Translations under genes and position numbers: made by a program | In this document: in pieces, positions 54,363-61,927 of the stretch | Layout: each line of letters opens with the position of its first letter | Numbering within the stretch: position 1 is the stretch's first letter | The notes under the pieces: model-generated | What the model was told of the DNA's origin: nothing | Databases searched by the model: none | What the model saw: the letters and a program-made list of their open reading frames with translations, nothing else | From: SMXQ01 sp033720855 | GTDB lineage: Bacteria; Pseudomonadota; Alphaproteobacteria; SMXQ01 | Assembly (NCBI GenBank): GCA_033720855.1 | Contig: JAWWBR010000001.1 | Location: 1 to 64,000 of the forward strand | Reading direction: 5' to 3' | DNA length: 64,000 nt

Positions 54363-55700
54363 ATGGTCAGGGGACACATGCTTGCGGCCTGGCTCGAGCG
54401 CGTGGCCAACGTCCGCGAGGACGAGGTCAAGGCCCTGGTCTGGGCCTTCGCCTATTTCTTCTGCCTGCTGACCAGCTATTACATCCTGCGCCCGCTGCGC
54501 GACGAGATGGGCGTGCGCTCGGGGGTCGAAAACCTGCAGTGGCTGTTTTCCGGCACCTTTTTCGTCATGCTGGTGGCCGCCCCCATCTTCGGGGCCGTGG
54601 TGTCGCGCTTTTCGCGCCGCCAGTTCATTCCCTGGGTGTACCGCTTCTTCGTCCTCAACATCCTGATCTTCTTCGCCATGCTCACCCTGGGCTGGGCCGA
54701 GATCACGGTGGCCCGCGTCTTCTTCGTCTGGGTCAGCGTCTACAACCTGTTCGTGGTGACCGTGTTCTGGGGGTTCATGGCCGATCTCTTCTCCAACGCC
54801 CAGGGCAAGCGGCTGTTCGGATTCATCGCCGCCGGAGGCTCCGCCGGGGCGCTTTTGGGGCCGAGCCTGACGGCGGCGCTGGCCGTGCCGCTGGGGCCGG
54901 TCAACCTGCTGCTGATCTCGGCCGTGTTCCTGGAACTCGCGGTCTGGTGCGTGCGCGGGCTGCTCAAAAGCCCTCAGGGAGAGGCCCATGACGCCGGGCC
55001 CGCGCGCGAGAACGGTGCCGCCGCAGACGGCGCGTCGCGCAACGAGGCGGTGATCGGCGGCGGCTTCCTCGACGGCGTCGTGGAGATCCTGCGCTCCCGC
55101 TACCTTGCCCTGATCTTCCTGCACATCGTCCTGCTGTCGACGACGGCGACCTTCCTCTATTTCCAGCAGGCCTCGATCGTCGCGGCGGCGACCCAGGACA
55201 GCGGCGAACGCACGCAAATCTTCGCCTTCATCGATCTCGCCGCCAGCCTTCTCACCATCGGCGTGCAGTTCCTGCTGACCGGACGCCTGATCCTGCGCTT
55301 CGGGGTCGGGCCGGCGCTCGCCTTCCTGCCGGTGGTGACCATGGTCGGGTTCCTGGTGCTGGCGTTCTCGCCGGTGCTGGCCGTGGTGGTGGTGTTCCAG
55401 GCGATCAAGCGGGCGGCGGAATTCGCCATTTCCAACCCGGCGCGGGAAGTCCTGTTCACGGTGGTGACGCGCGAGCAGAAATACAAGTCGAAGAGCTTCT
55501 TGGATACCGCCGTCCTGCGCGGCGCCGACATGGTGAGCGGCTGGGGCTATCACGGCCTGCGCGGCCTGGGGCTGGATCTCTCCGCCATCGCCGGCGTGAC
55601 CGTGCCCCTGGCCGCGGCTTGGGCAGGGGTGACCCTGGCCCTCGGCCGCAGGCAGGAGAAATTGGCGAACGAGTCGACGGCGGCGGTGCCCGCCCAATAG
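54363..55700 (+). CDS. MFS-fold transporter, Npt1/Npt2 (ATP/ADP translocase-like) family
   Basis: 445 residues. Starts VREDEVKALVWAFAYFFCLLTSYYILRPLRDEMGVRSGVENLQWLFSGTFFVMLVAAPIFGAVVSRFSRRQFIPWVYRFFVLNIL, the pattern of the NTT/TLC group; NLFVVTVFWGFMADLFSNAQGKRLFGFIAAGGSAGALLGP follows. In obligate intracellular bacteria such proteins take ATP from the host, but free-living members exist whose substrate is unknown. A charged loop (about 205-225) separates the halves. Followed by a Tat-exported aldo-keto reductase. Confidence 0.8.
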   Translation: MVRGHMLAAWLERVANVREDEVKALVWAFAYFFCLLTSYYILRPLRDEMGVRSGVENLQWLFSGTFFVMLVAAPIFGAVVSRFSRRQFIPWVYRFFVLNILIFFAMLTLGWAEITVARVFFVWVSVYNLFVVTVFWGFMADLFSNAQGKRLFGFIAAGGSAGALLGPSLTAALAVPLGPVNLLLISAVFLELAVWCVRGLLKSPQGEAHDAGPARENGAAADGASRNEAVIGGGFLDGVVEILRSRYLALIFLHIVLLSTTATFLYFQQASIVAAATQDSGERTQIFAFIDLAASLLTIGVQFLLTGRLILRFGVGPALAFLPVVTMVGFLVLAFSPVLAVVVVFQAIKRAAEFAISNPAREVLFTVVTREQKYKSKSFLDTAVLRGADMVSGWGYHGLRGLGLDLSAIAGVTVPLAAAWAGVTLALGRRQEKLANESTAAVPAQ

Positions 55701-55743
55701 CTGTGCCCACGACGATCATGTTTGCGAACAGGGAGTGAAAGAG

Positions 55744-56706
55744 ATGACGAAAGAGACGAGCAACCTTGGTCCCCGGCTGAGCCGGAAGGATTTCCTTAAG
55801 GGGAGCGCGGCGGCGGCCGGCGTCATCGCCGCCGGCGGCATCCCGGGGCTGCTGGGCGGCGGTGCCGCTCATGCCGCAACGCAAATCATGCGGGCGATCC
55901 CGCGGACGGGCGAGAAGATTCCCGTCATCGGCGTCGGCACCGCCTGGATCTACGATGTCGAGCCGGGTGATCCGAAGATGCCGATCCTCAAGGCGACGCT
56001 GGACACCTTCGTCAAGTCGGGCGGCGGCGTGATCGACTCTTCGCCCACCTACGGCCGGGCGGAGCCGGTGGTCGGCCAGCTTCTGGCCGAGCTCGGGGCG
56101 CGCGACAAGGCGTTCATCGCCACCAAGATCTCGACCTTCGGTGAACAGGAGGGGATCGCCCAGGTCGAGGCCTCGATGCAACGGCTACGGACCACGAAGT
56201 TCGAGCTGCTTCAGGTCCACAACATCAAGGACACCAAGACCCAGCTCAAGACCATCCGGCGCCTGCGCGAGGAGGGCAAGGTGAAGTACATCGGCATCAC
56301 CGTTTCCTCCAAACGCCGCTACGAGCGCTTTATCAAGGTGATGGAGAGCGAACCGCTCGATTTCGTCCAGGTCAATTATTCCCTGGGCCAGCCCGACACG
56401 GCCGAGCGAATCCTGCCGCTCGCGCGCGACAAGGGCATGGCGGTGCTGATCAACCGCCCGTTCTGGAAGGGGCGCCTGTTCCGCAAGGCCAAGGGGAAGA
56501 AACTGCCCGACTGGGCGGCGGAGTTCGACTGCAAGAGCTGGGCCCAGTTCTTCCTCAAGTTCTCCGTCGGCCACCCTGCGGTGACCGCCGCCATCCCCGG
56601 CACCGACCGGCCCGAATACATGGTCGACAACCTGGCCGCGGGGCGCGGCCGCATGCCCGACGAAAAGACCCGGGCCAAGATGCTGGCCTATTGGCAAAGC
56701 CTCTGA
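55744..56706 (+). CDS. Tat-exported aldo/keto reductase
   Basis: 320 residues from ATG 55744, with AGGGAG nine bases before; a GTG at 55735 overlaps that site. The Tat signal is LSRKDFLKGSAAAAGVIAAGG. The TIM-barrel shows the tetrad: Asp in GVIDSSPTYGRAEPVVG, Tyr in the same motif, Lys in FIATKIS, His in LLQVHNIKD. Export is odd for an NADPH enzyme, since NADPH is not available in the periplasm; cofactor would have to be bound before transport. Role unknown. Confidence 0.85.
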   Translation: MTKETSNLGPRLSRKDFLKGSAAAAGVIAAGGIPGLLGGGAAHAATQIMRAIPRTGEKIPVIGVGTAWIYDVEPGDPKMPILKATLDTFVKSGGGVIDSSPTYGRAEPVVGQLLAELGARDKAFIATKISTFGEQEGIAQVEASMQRLRTTKFELLQVHNIKDTKTQLKTIRRLREEGKVKYIGITVSSKRRYERFIKVMESEPLDFVQVNYSLGQPDTAERILPLARDKGMAVLINRPFWKGRLFRKAKGKKLPDWAAEFDCKSWAQFFLKFSVGHPAVTAAIPGTDRPEYMVDNLAAGRGRMPDEKTRAKMLAYWQSL

Positions 56707-56725
56707 GGGCGGAGGGCCGTCGGTC

Positions 56726-58027
56726 CTAGCGGGCCGCCGCCGCGATCGCCTGGTCGAGATCTTCGATCAGGTCGGCCGCGTCCTCGATGCCGACCGAAAG
56801 GCGGACCACCTCGGGCCCGGCGCCGGCGGCGGCGCGCTCGTCGTCGGAAAGCTGGCGGTGGGTGGTCGAGGCGGGGTGAATGACCAGGCTGCGGGTGTCG
56901 CCGACATTGGCGAGATGGGAGAACAGCCGGCAGGCCTCGACGGTCTTGACGCCGGCGTCGAACCCCCCTTTGAGGCCGAAGGTCAGCACCGCGCCGGCGC
57001 CGTCGGGCAGGTATTTGGCCGCCAGGTCGAAGCTGGGGCTGGAGGGAAGGCCGGCATAGGACACCCATGACACCTGGTCGTGGCCCTCCAGGTAGGTCGC
57101 CACCGCCATCGCGTTCTGCGAGTGCCGCGCCATGCGCAGGGTGAGCGTCTCCGCGCCCGTCAGGGTCAGGAAGGCGGTCATCGGCGCCATCGCCGGGCCG
57201 AAATCGCGCAAGCCTACGGCGTGGCCGTAGACGGCGTAGGCCAGCGGCCCGAACTTTTCCGCGAACCGGGTGCCGTGATAGGCGGCGTTGGGCGCGCTCA
57301 GCGCCGGGTACCGGGCATCCCAATGGAACCCCCCGGAATCGACGATCACCCCGCCGATGGCATTGCCGTGTCCGGCGATGAACTTGGTGGTGGAATAGAC
57401 GGCGATGTCGGCCCCCCATTCGAACGGCCGGCACAGCGCCGGCGTCGCCAGGGTATTGTCGACGATGAGCGGCACCTTGGCCTCCCGGGCGACCGCGGCG
57501 ATCGCCTCGAGATCGACCATCAGCCCGCCGGGATTGGAGAGGCTCTCGGTAAAGATCGCTCTGGTGCGCGGCGTCAGGGCGGCGCGGAAATTATCGGCAT
57601 CAAAGGGGTCGACGAAGGCAACCCGCCAGCCGAGGCGGGAAAAGCTGTGGCTGAACTGGGTGATCGATCCGCCGTAGAGGTTGCGCGACGAGACGATCTC
57701 GTCGCCCGCTTCCATCAGCGGCAGGACGGCGAGGAACTGCGCCGCGTGTCCCGAGGCCGCGGCGATGGCGCCGACGCCGCCGTCGAGCGCCGCCATCTTG
57801 CCCTCAAGCGCCTGCACCGTGGGATTGGTGATGCGCGAATAGATCTGGCCGAACTCATCGAGGTTGAACAGCCGGGCGGCATGCTCGGTGTCCTTGAAGA
57901 CATAGGACGCGGTCTGGTGGATCGGCGTGATGCGCGCGCCGGTGGTGGGGTCCGGCGCGGTCCCGCCATGCACCGCGCGGGTCGACAGTCCCGCGCTCTT
58001 CAGGGGATCTTCAGGGCCTTTGGCCAT
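56726..58027 (-). CDS. metY: O-acetylhomoserine sulfhydrylase / aminocarboxypropyltransferase
   Basis: 433 residues. PLP enzyme of methionine synthesis: joins O-acetylhomoserine with sulfide. STRAVHGGTAPDPTTGARITPIHQTASYVF, QIYSRITNPTVQALEGKMAALDGGVGAIAAASGHAA, VDNTLATPALCRPFEWGADIAVYSTTKFIAGHGNAIGG with PLP-Lys215, and KTVEACRLFSHLANVGDTRSLVIHPASTTHRQL. Single gene with its own operator region; no SAM-II aptamer core is seen upstream. Confidence 0.94.
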   Translation of the reverse strand: MAKGPEDPLKSAGLSTRAVHGGTAPDPTTGARITPIHQTASYVFKDTEHAARLFNLDEFGQIYSRITNPTVQALEGKMAALDGGVGAIAAASGHAAQFLAVLPLMEAGDEIVSSRNLYGGSITQFSHSFSRLGWRVAFVDPFDADNFRAALTPRTRAIFTESLSNPGGLMVDLEAIAAVAREAKVPLIVDNTLATPALCRPFEWGADIAVYSTTKFIAGHGNAIGGVIVDSGGFHWDARYPALSAPNAAYHGTRFAEKFGPLAYAVYGHAVGLRDFGPAMAPMTAFLTLTGAETLTLRMARHSQNAMAVATYLEGHDQVSWVSYAGLPSSPSFDLAAKYLPDGAGAVLTFGLKGGFDAGVKTVEACRLFSHLANVGDTRSLVIHPASTTHRQLSDDERAAAGAGPEVVRLSVGIEDAADLIEDLDQAIAAAAR

Positions 58028-58055
58028 TGCGATCGCGCCCCGCAGCAGGCATCGA

Positions 58056-58069
58056 ATTACTATAGTAAT
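58056..58069. promoter_or_regulatory. 14-bp perfect palindrome upstream of metY
   Basis: ATTACTATAGTAAT, 29-42 bp before the metY start on the minus strand. Its place near the promoter or leader suggests an operator for a dimeric repressor of sulfur or methionine genes. Confidence 0.5.
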
Positions 58070-58105
58070 GTATATCCAACACCCTAAAAATAAACGGATT
58101 TTCGG

Positions 58106-58133
58106 TTGACATGTGCAAATCCTCTGGCATACT
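58106..58133 (+). promoter_or_regulatory. sigma-70 promoter of rplM-rpsI
   Basis: -35 TTGACA (58106-58111), 16-base spacer, -10 CATACT (58128-58133). The leader to ATG 58223 is about 80 bases and could bind L13 for feedback, as in other bacteria. Confidence 0.7.
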
Positions 58134-58222
58134 CCGCGGCCTTATTCGGCCGGGACGGTATCAGAGCGCCGGCCCTCTGGCAAACCCGGTGGGCGCATGA
58201 GCCCGAATCAAGGAACAGGGTG

Positions 58223-58687
58223 ATGAAGACCTTTAGCGCGACGCCTAAAGACATCGAAAAGAAGTGGATCCTGATCGATGCCGACGGGCTGGTTCTCGGC
58301 CGCCTTGCCTCCGTCGTGGCGAGCCGGCTCAGGGGCAAGCACAAGCCGACCTACACGCCCCATATGGATTGCGGCGACAACGTGATCGTCATCAATGCCG
58401 ACAAGGTGAAGCTCACCGGCAAGAAGCTGACCGACAAGAAATATTACCGCCATACCGGGTATCCCGGCGGCATCAAGGAAACCACGCCGCAGCGGATCTT
58501 GGAGTCGAACAATCCCGAACGGGTGGTCGAGAAGGCGGTGACGCGGATGATCCCCAAGGGACCGTTGGGCCGCGCGCAGCTGAGCCACCTCCGCGTCTAT
58601 GCCGGGGCCAGCCACCCCCACGAGGCGCAGAGCCCGGAGGTCCTCGATGTCGGGGCGATGAATCCGAAGAACAAGAGGAGCAGTTAG
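58223..58687 (+). CDS. rplM: 50S ribosomal protein L13
   Basis: 154 residues from ATG 58223, behind AGGAACAGGG. MKTFSATPKDIEKKWILIDADGLVLGRLASVVASRLRGKHKPTYTPHMDCGDNVIVINADKVKLTGKK and YRHTGYPGGIKE are diagnostic. First gene of the rplM-rpsI pair; one base separates them. Confidence 0.97.
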   Translation: MKTFSATPKDIEKKWILIDADGLVLGRLASVVASRLRGKHKPTYTPHMDCGDNVIVINADKVKLTGKKLTDKKYYRHTGYPGGIKETTPQRILESNNPERVVEKAVTRMIPKGPLGRAQLSHLRVYAGASHPHEAQSPEVLDVGAMNPKNKRSS

Positions 58688-58688
58688 G

Positions 58689-59306
58689 ATGGCGGAAGAG
58701 GATAAGGGCACGGGCAAGGAAACCGAGGCCGAAGTCGCGGAAGCGTCCGCTGCTGCCCAACCGGCGGAAGAGAAAGCTGCCGCCGAGCAGACGGAAGACT
58801 CCGCCGCCGCCGAGGCCGAGGGCGAGGCCCGGACCATCACCGATCTCGCCGATCTCGGCACCGCCGCCGGGACCGAGGTCGTGGAGCCGGAGACCCTGCC
58901 CGAGCCGGAGATCGATTCCCAGGGGCGTTCCTATGCCACCGGCAAGCGCAAGGATGCCGTCGCCAGGGTCTGGATCAAGCCGGGCAGCGGCCAGATCACC
59001 GTCAACGACCGCCCCGCCGAGGCCTATTTCGCGCGCCCGGTGCTGCGCATGATCATCAGCCAGCCCTTCGCCATGGCCGAACGGGTCGATCAGTACGACG
59101 TCACCTGCACGGTCAAGGGCGGCGGGCTTTCGGGCCAGGCCGGGGCCGTGCGTCACGGCATTTCCAAGGCGCTCACCCTTTATGAGCCGGCATTGCGCCA
59201 GCCGCTCAAGGCGGGCGGCTTCCTGACCCGCGATTCGCGTGTCGTCGAACGCAAGAAGTACGGCCGCCACAAGGCGCGCCGAAGCCATCAGTTCTCCAAA
59301 CGCTGA
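58689..59306 (+). CDS. rpsI: 30S ribosomal protein S9 with long acidic N-terminus
   Basis: 205 residues. The S9 core starts near residue 77 (DSQGRSYATGKRKDAVARVWIKPG) and ends with KYGRHKARRSHQFSKR, which reaches the P site. The first 75 residues are Glu/Ala-rich (MAEEDKGTGKETEAEVAEAS and on) and have no folded counterpart in E. coli S9 (130 residues). Alphaproteobacteria often extend S9, but this one is long. Confidence 0.96.
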   Translation: MAEEDKGTGKETEAEVAEASAAAQPAEEKAAAEQTEDSAAAEAEGEARTITDLADLGTAAGTEVVEPETLPEPEIDSQGRSYATGKRKDAVARVWIKPGSGQITVNDRPAEAYFARPVLRMIISQPFAMAERVDQYDVTCTVKGGGLSGQAGAVRHGISKALTLYEPALRQPLKAGGFLTRDSRVVERKKYGRHKARRSHQFSKR

Positions 59307-59327
59307 TCCCGGCGGATTGTCTCTCGT

Positions 59328-59361
59328 GCGAGGGCGTCCCCAGGGGGCGCCCTCGCTTTTT
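59328..59361 (+). terminator. rho-independent terminator after rpsI
   Basis: 9-bp stem GCGAGGGCG / CGCCCTCGC (59328-59336 and 59348-59356) followed by five T. Confidence 0.9.
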
Positions 59362-59420
59362 GGGACTTGCGGTCCCCGGCCTAAGCGGTCATGTATTGGC
59401 CCAGCATAAGGACGACGAAT

Positions 59421-59489
59421 ATGCCGATCATCTATGGCTTTGTCCCTCGCGGGCGGCACTTTGGCACCGCCTTGGGGGAAATGACATGA
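59421..59489 (+). CDS. 22-residue leader ORF overlapping the argC start
   Basis: Read from the DNA: ATG 59421, AAGGA at 59408-59412, peptide MPIIYGFVPRGRHFGTALGE and MT, stop TGA 59487-59489. The stop overlaps the argC ATG (59486) as ATGA, so translation could be coupled. Two Arg (positions 10 and 12) are not enough to call an arginine attenuator. It may be a real small protein, a translational coupler or chance. Confidence 0.45.
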   Translation: MPIIYGFVPRGRHFGTALGEMT

Positions 59490-60538
59490 GTGCCAGTGCG
59501 AACACCATCCCCGTCGGCATCCTCGGCGCCTCGGGTTATACCGGTGCCGAGCTGGTGCGCCTGCTCGTCCATCATCCCAATGTCGACATCCGGCTGATGA
59601 CCGCCGACCGGCGCGCCGGCGCGGCCATGAGCGAAGTCTTTCCCCATCTCGGCGGCATCCCCCTGCCGACGCTTTCGCGCATCGAGGACGCCGATTTCTC
59701 GGGCCTCGAGGCGGTTTTCCTGGGCCTCCCCCACGGCACCACCCAAGAGGTGGTCGCGGGCCTGCCCGGGCATCTCAAGGTGATCGACCTCTCGGCCGAT
59801 TTCCGCCTGCAGGATGCGGACGTCTACGCCGCCTGGTACGGCCATTCCCACCGCGCGCCGAAGCTGCAGAAGGAGGCGGTCTACGCGCTCACCGAGCTCA
59901 ACCGCGAGGCCATCAAGGGTGCCCGCATCATCGCCAATCCGGGCTGCTACCCGACGGCCTCGCTGCTGCCCCTGGTGCCGCTGCTCGAGGCCGGGCTGGT
60001 CAACTGCGAGGACATCATCATCGATGCCAAATCGGGCGTCTCCGGCGCCGGCCGGGCCGAGCGCGAGGCCAACCTGTTCGCCGAGGTGTCGGAGGGCATC
60101 CACGCCTACGGGGTCGCCAACCACCGCCATGCGCCGGAGATCGAGCAGGGGCTCAGCGCGGCCGCCGGAACCGAGGTGGGGGTCAGTTTCACTCCCCACC
60201 TGATGCCCATGAACCGGGGCATCCTCGCCGCCATTTACGTGCGCCTTGCCGAGGACGCCGAGATCGCCGACCTGCGCACCGAGCTCGATGCGCGCTATCG
60301 CGCCGAGCCCTTCGTCCGCGTCGTGCCCGAGGGCGTGGCGCCGGCGACCCGCCACGTGCGCGGCTCCAACCACTGCCTGATCGGCGTCTTCCCCGACCGG
60401 CTGCCGGGGCGCGCGATCCTGATCTCGGTCATCGACAACCTGGTCAAGGGCGCCTCGGGCCAAGCGGTGCAGAACTTCAATCTCGTCTCGGGCCTGGCGG
60501 AGACCACGGCCCTCGAGCAGGAACCCCTATTCCCGTGA
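59486..60538 (+). CDS. argC: N-acetyl-gamma-glutamyl-phosphate reductase
   Basis: 350 residues from ATG 59486, with GGGGGAA before it. Third step of arginine synthesis: reduces N-acetylglutamyl phosphate with NADPH. IPVGILGASGYTGAELVRLLVHHP is the Rossmann start; the catalytic Cys is in ARIIANPGCYPTASLLPL; GVSGAGRAEREANLFAEVSEGIHAYGVANHRHAPEIEQ and FTPHLMPMNRGILAAIYV follow. The length fits the type 1 class. Next gene starts 5 bp after the stop. Confidence 0.95.
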   Translation: MSASANTIPVGILGASGYTGAELVRLLVHHPNVDIRLMTADRRAGAAMSEVFPHLGGIPLPTLSRIEDADFSGLEAVFLGLPHGTTQEVVAGLPGHLKVIDLSADFRLQDADVYAAWYGHSHRAPKLQKEAVYALTELNREAIKGARIIANPGCYPTASLLPLVPLLEAGLVNCEDIIIDAKSGVSGAGRAEREANLFAEVSEGIHAYGVANHRHAPEIEQGLSAAAGTEVGVSFTPHLMPMNRGILAAIYVRLAEDAEIADLRTELDARYRAEPFVRVVPEGVAPATRHVRGSNHCLIGVFPDRLPGRAILISVIDNLVKGASGQAVQNFNLVSGLAETTALEQEPLFP

Positions 60539-60543
60539 GGACC

Positions 60544-61083
60544 ATGAGCGGACTGATCAAACCCTTCCGGGGCATCCATCCCCAGATCCACGAAACCGCC
60601 TTCGTCGCCGACAACGCCGTGATCATCGGCGATGTCGAGATTGGCGCGGACAGCAGCATCTGGTACGGCTGCGTCATCCGCGGCGATCTCAACAAGATCC
60701 GCATCGGCGCGCGCACCAACATCCAGGACGGCACCATCATCCATGTCGACGCCGAGGGCGAGCACTGGGAGGGCATCCCGACCTTGATCGGCGACCGCGT
60801 CAATGTCGGCCACCGGGCGTTGATTCACGCCTGCACGGTGGAGGACGACGCCTTTGTCGGCATGGGAGCGACCCTGCTCGACGGCTGCGTCGTCGAAGGC
60901 GGGGCCATGGTCGCCGCCGGCGCCCTGGTGACGCCCAAGAAGCGGGTGCTCAAGGGCGAGCTCTGGGGCGGTGCCCCGGCGCGTTGCCTGCGGCCGCTCA
61001 AGCCGGACGAACTCGACTATTTCAAGATCGTCGAGGACACCTACGTGGCGCTCGGCGCCGAACACAAGAAGGACCAGGGCTAG
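60544..61083 (+). CDS. gamma-carbonic anhydrase family protein
   Basis: 179 residues from ATG 60544; a GTG at 60535 overlapping argC is also possible. Left-handed beta-helix hexapeptides: FVADNAVIIGDVEIGADSSIWYGCVIRGDLNKIRIGARTNIQDGTIIHVD, and RVNVGHRALIHACTVEDDAFVGMGATLLDGCVVEGGAMVAAGALVTP. Three His for the metal are seen (TIIHVD, VGHRAL, LIHACT). Members without the catalytic loop may be acyltransferase-like. Commonly found next to argC. Confidence 0.88.
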   Translation: MSGLIKPFRGIHPQIHETAFVADNAVIIGDVEIGADSSIWYGCVIRGDLNKIRIGARTNIQDGTIIHVDAEGEHWEGIPTLIGDRVNVGHRALIHACTVEDDAFVGMGATLLDGCVVEGGAMVAAGALVTPKKRVLKGELWGGAPARCLRPLKPDELDYFKIVEDTYVALGAEHKKDQG

Positions 61084-61111
61084 CCCGCGGCCCTCGGTTC
61101 TGGCCCACCCT

Positions 61112-61927
61112 CTAATCCGTCAGGAAATCGCCGACGATCCCGGCCACCTGCTCGGGTTTCTCGAGATGCGCCGCATGGCCCGCGCCCGTGACGATCTTGA
61201 GCCCCTCGCAGCCCTCCAGCCCCTCGGCATAGGCGTGGCCGTGGTCGATGGGCACCATGCGGTCGTGCTCGCCCCAGATCACCAGCGCCGGGCAGCTCAC
61301 GCGGTGGAGCCGGTTGATCAGGCTGCGGTTGTAAAAATACGGCGGCTTGAAGCCGATGAAGGAGGAAAAGCGCAGCATCTGATAGCGCCGGACCTCGTCG
61401 TCGACCTCGCCGCGGCCGTCGGGGAAGAGCTCCTGGGCGAGCTCGGAATCCGCAGCCTCGAACAGCATCTGCCGGAGATCGGCGTATTCGGTCCCGCGCG
61501 CGGGCTGCGCCATCATGAAGACGTCGCCGATGGGGGCGCCGGCGACGAACAGGCCGGTGGCGCCGATCAGGGTCAGCGAGGCGACCCGGCGCGGGTGGCG
61601 CACGGCGAGCTCGGCGGCGATCCAGCCGCCGACGCAATGGCCGACCAGGTCGAACCGGTCGATGGCAAGCGCATCCAGCACCTCGAGGGTGTGAAAGACG
61701 GCGTCTTCGACGGTCGCCAGGTCCTCGTATTCCTCGGTTTCGCCGCAGCCGGGGTGGGCCGGGGCGATCAGCCGGCGGTTCTCGGCAAGGGCCTCGTGAA
61801 ACGGGAACGGCTCGGCCTTGACGCCGTGTAGATCGGCAAAGCCATGGAGGTAGATCAGCGGATCTCCGTCCCCCGCCTCGACGATCCCGACCTTTCGTCC
61901 CGCGGCTTCGATCACCTCCGCGGTCAT
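61112..61927 (-). CDS. alpha/beta hydrolase with Cys nucleophile
   Basis: 271 residues. Fold: PLIYLHGFADLHGVKAEPFPFHEALAENRRLIAPAHPGCGETEEYED, the nucleophile elbow LVGHCVGGWIAAELA with Cys98 instead of Ser, the acid in VIWGEHDRMVPIDHG, and the His in GAGHAAHLEKPEQVAG. Cys in this place is known in dienelactone hydrolase-type enzymes. Starts in a 4-base overlap with the LLM monooxygenase, so the two are one coupled unit, probably consecutive steps of a ring-cleavage or cyclic-ester route. Confidence 0.85.
   Translation of the reverse strand: MTAEVIEAAGRKVGIVEAGDGDPLIYLHGFADLHGVKAEPFPFHEALAENRRLIAPAHPGCGETEEYEDLATVEDAVFHTLEVLDALAIDRFDLVGHCVGGWIAAELAVRHPRRVASLTLIGATGLFVAGAPIGDVFMMAQPARGTEYADLRQMLFEAADSELAQELFPDGRGEVDDEVRRYQMLRFSSFIGFKPPYFYNRSLINRLHRVSCPALVIWGEHDRMVPIDHGHAYAEGLEGCEGLKIVTGAGHAAHLEKPEQVAGIVGDFLTD

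Noticed and set aside
53064..55697. Open frame of 877 codons on the minus strand
   Set aside because: It is antisense to two clear membrane transporter genes, is rich in His/Gln/Arg/Glu runs and shows no fold; a GC-bias shadow.
58028..58105. SAM-II riboswitch upstream of metY
   Set aside because: I looked for the conserved pseudoknot core on the minus strand and did not find it.
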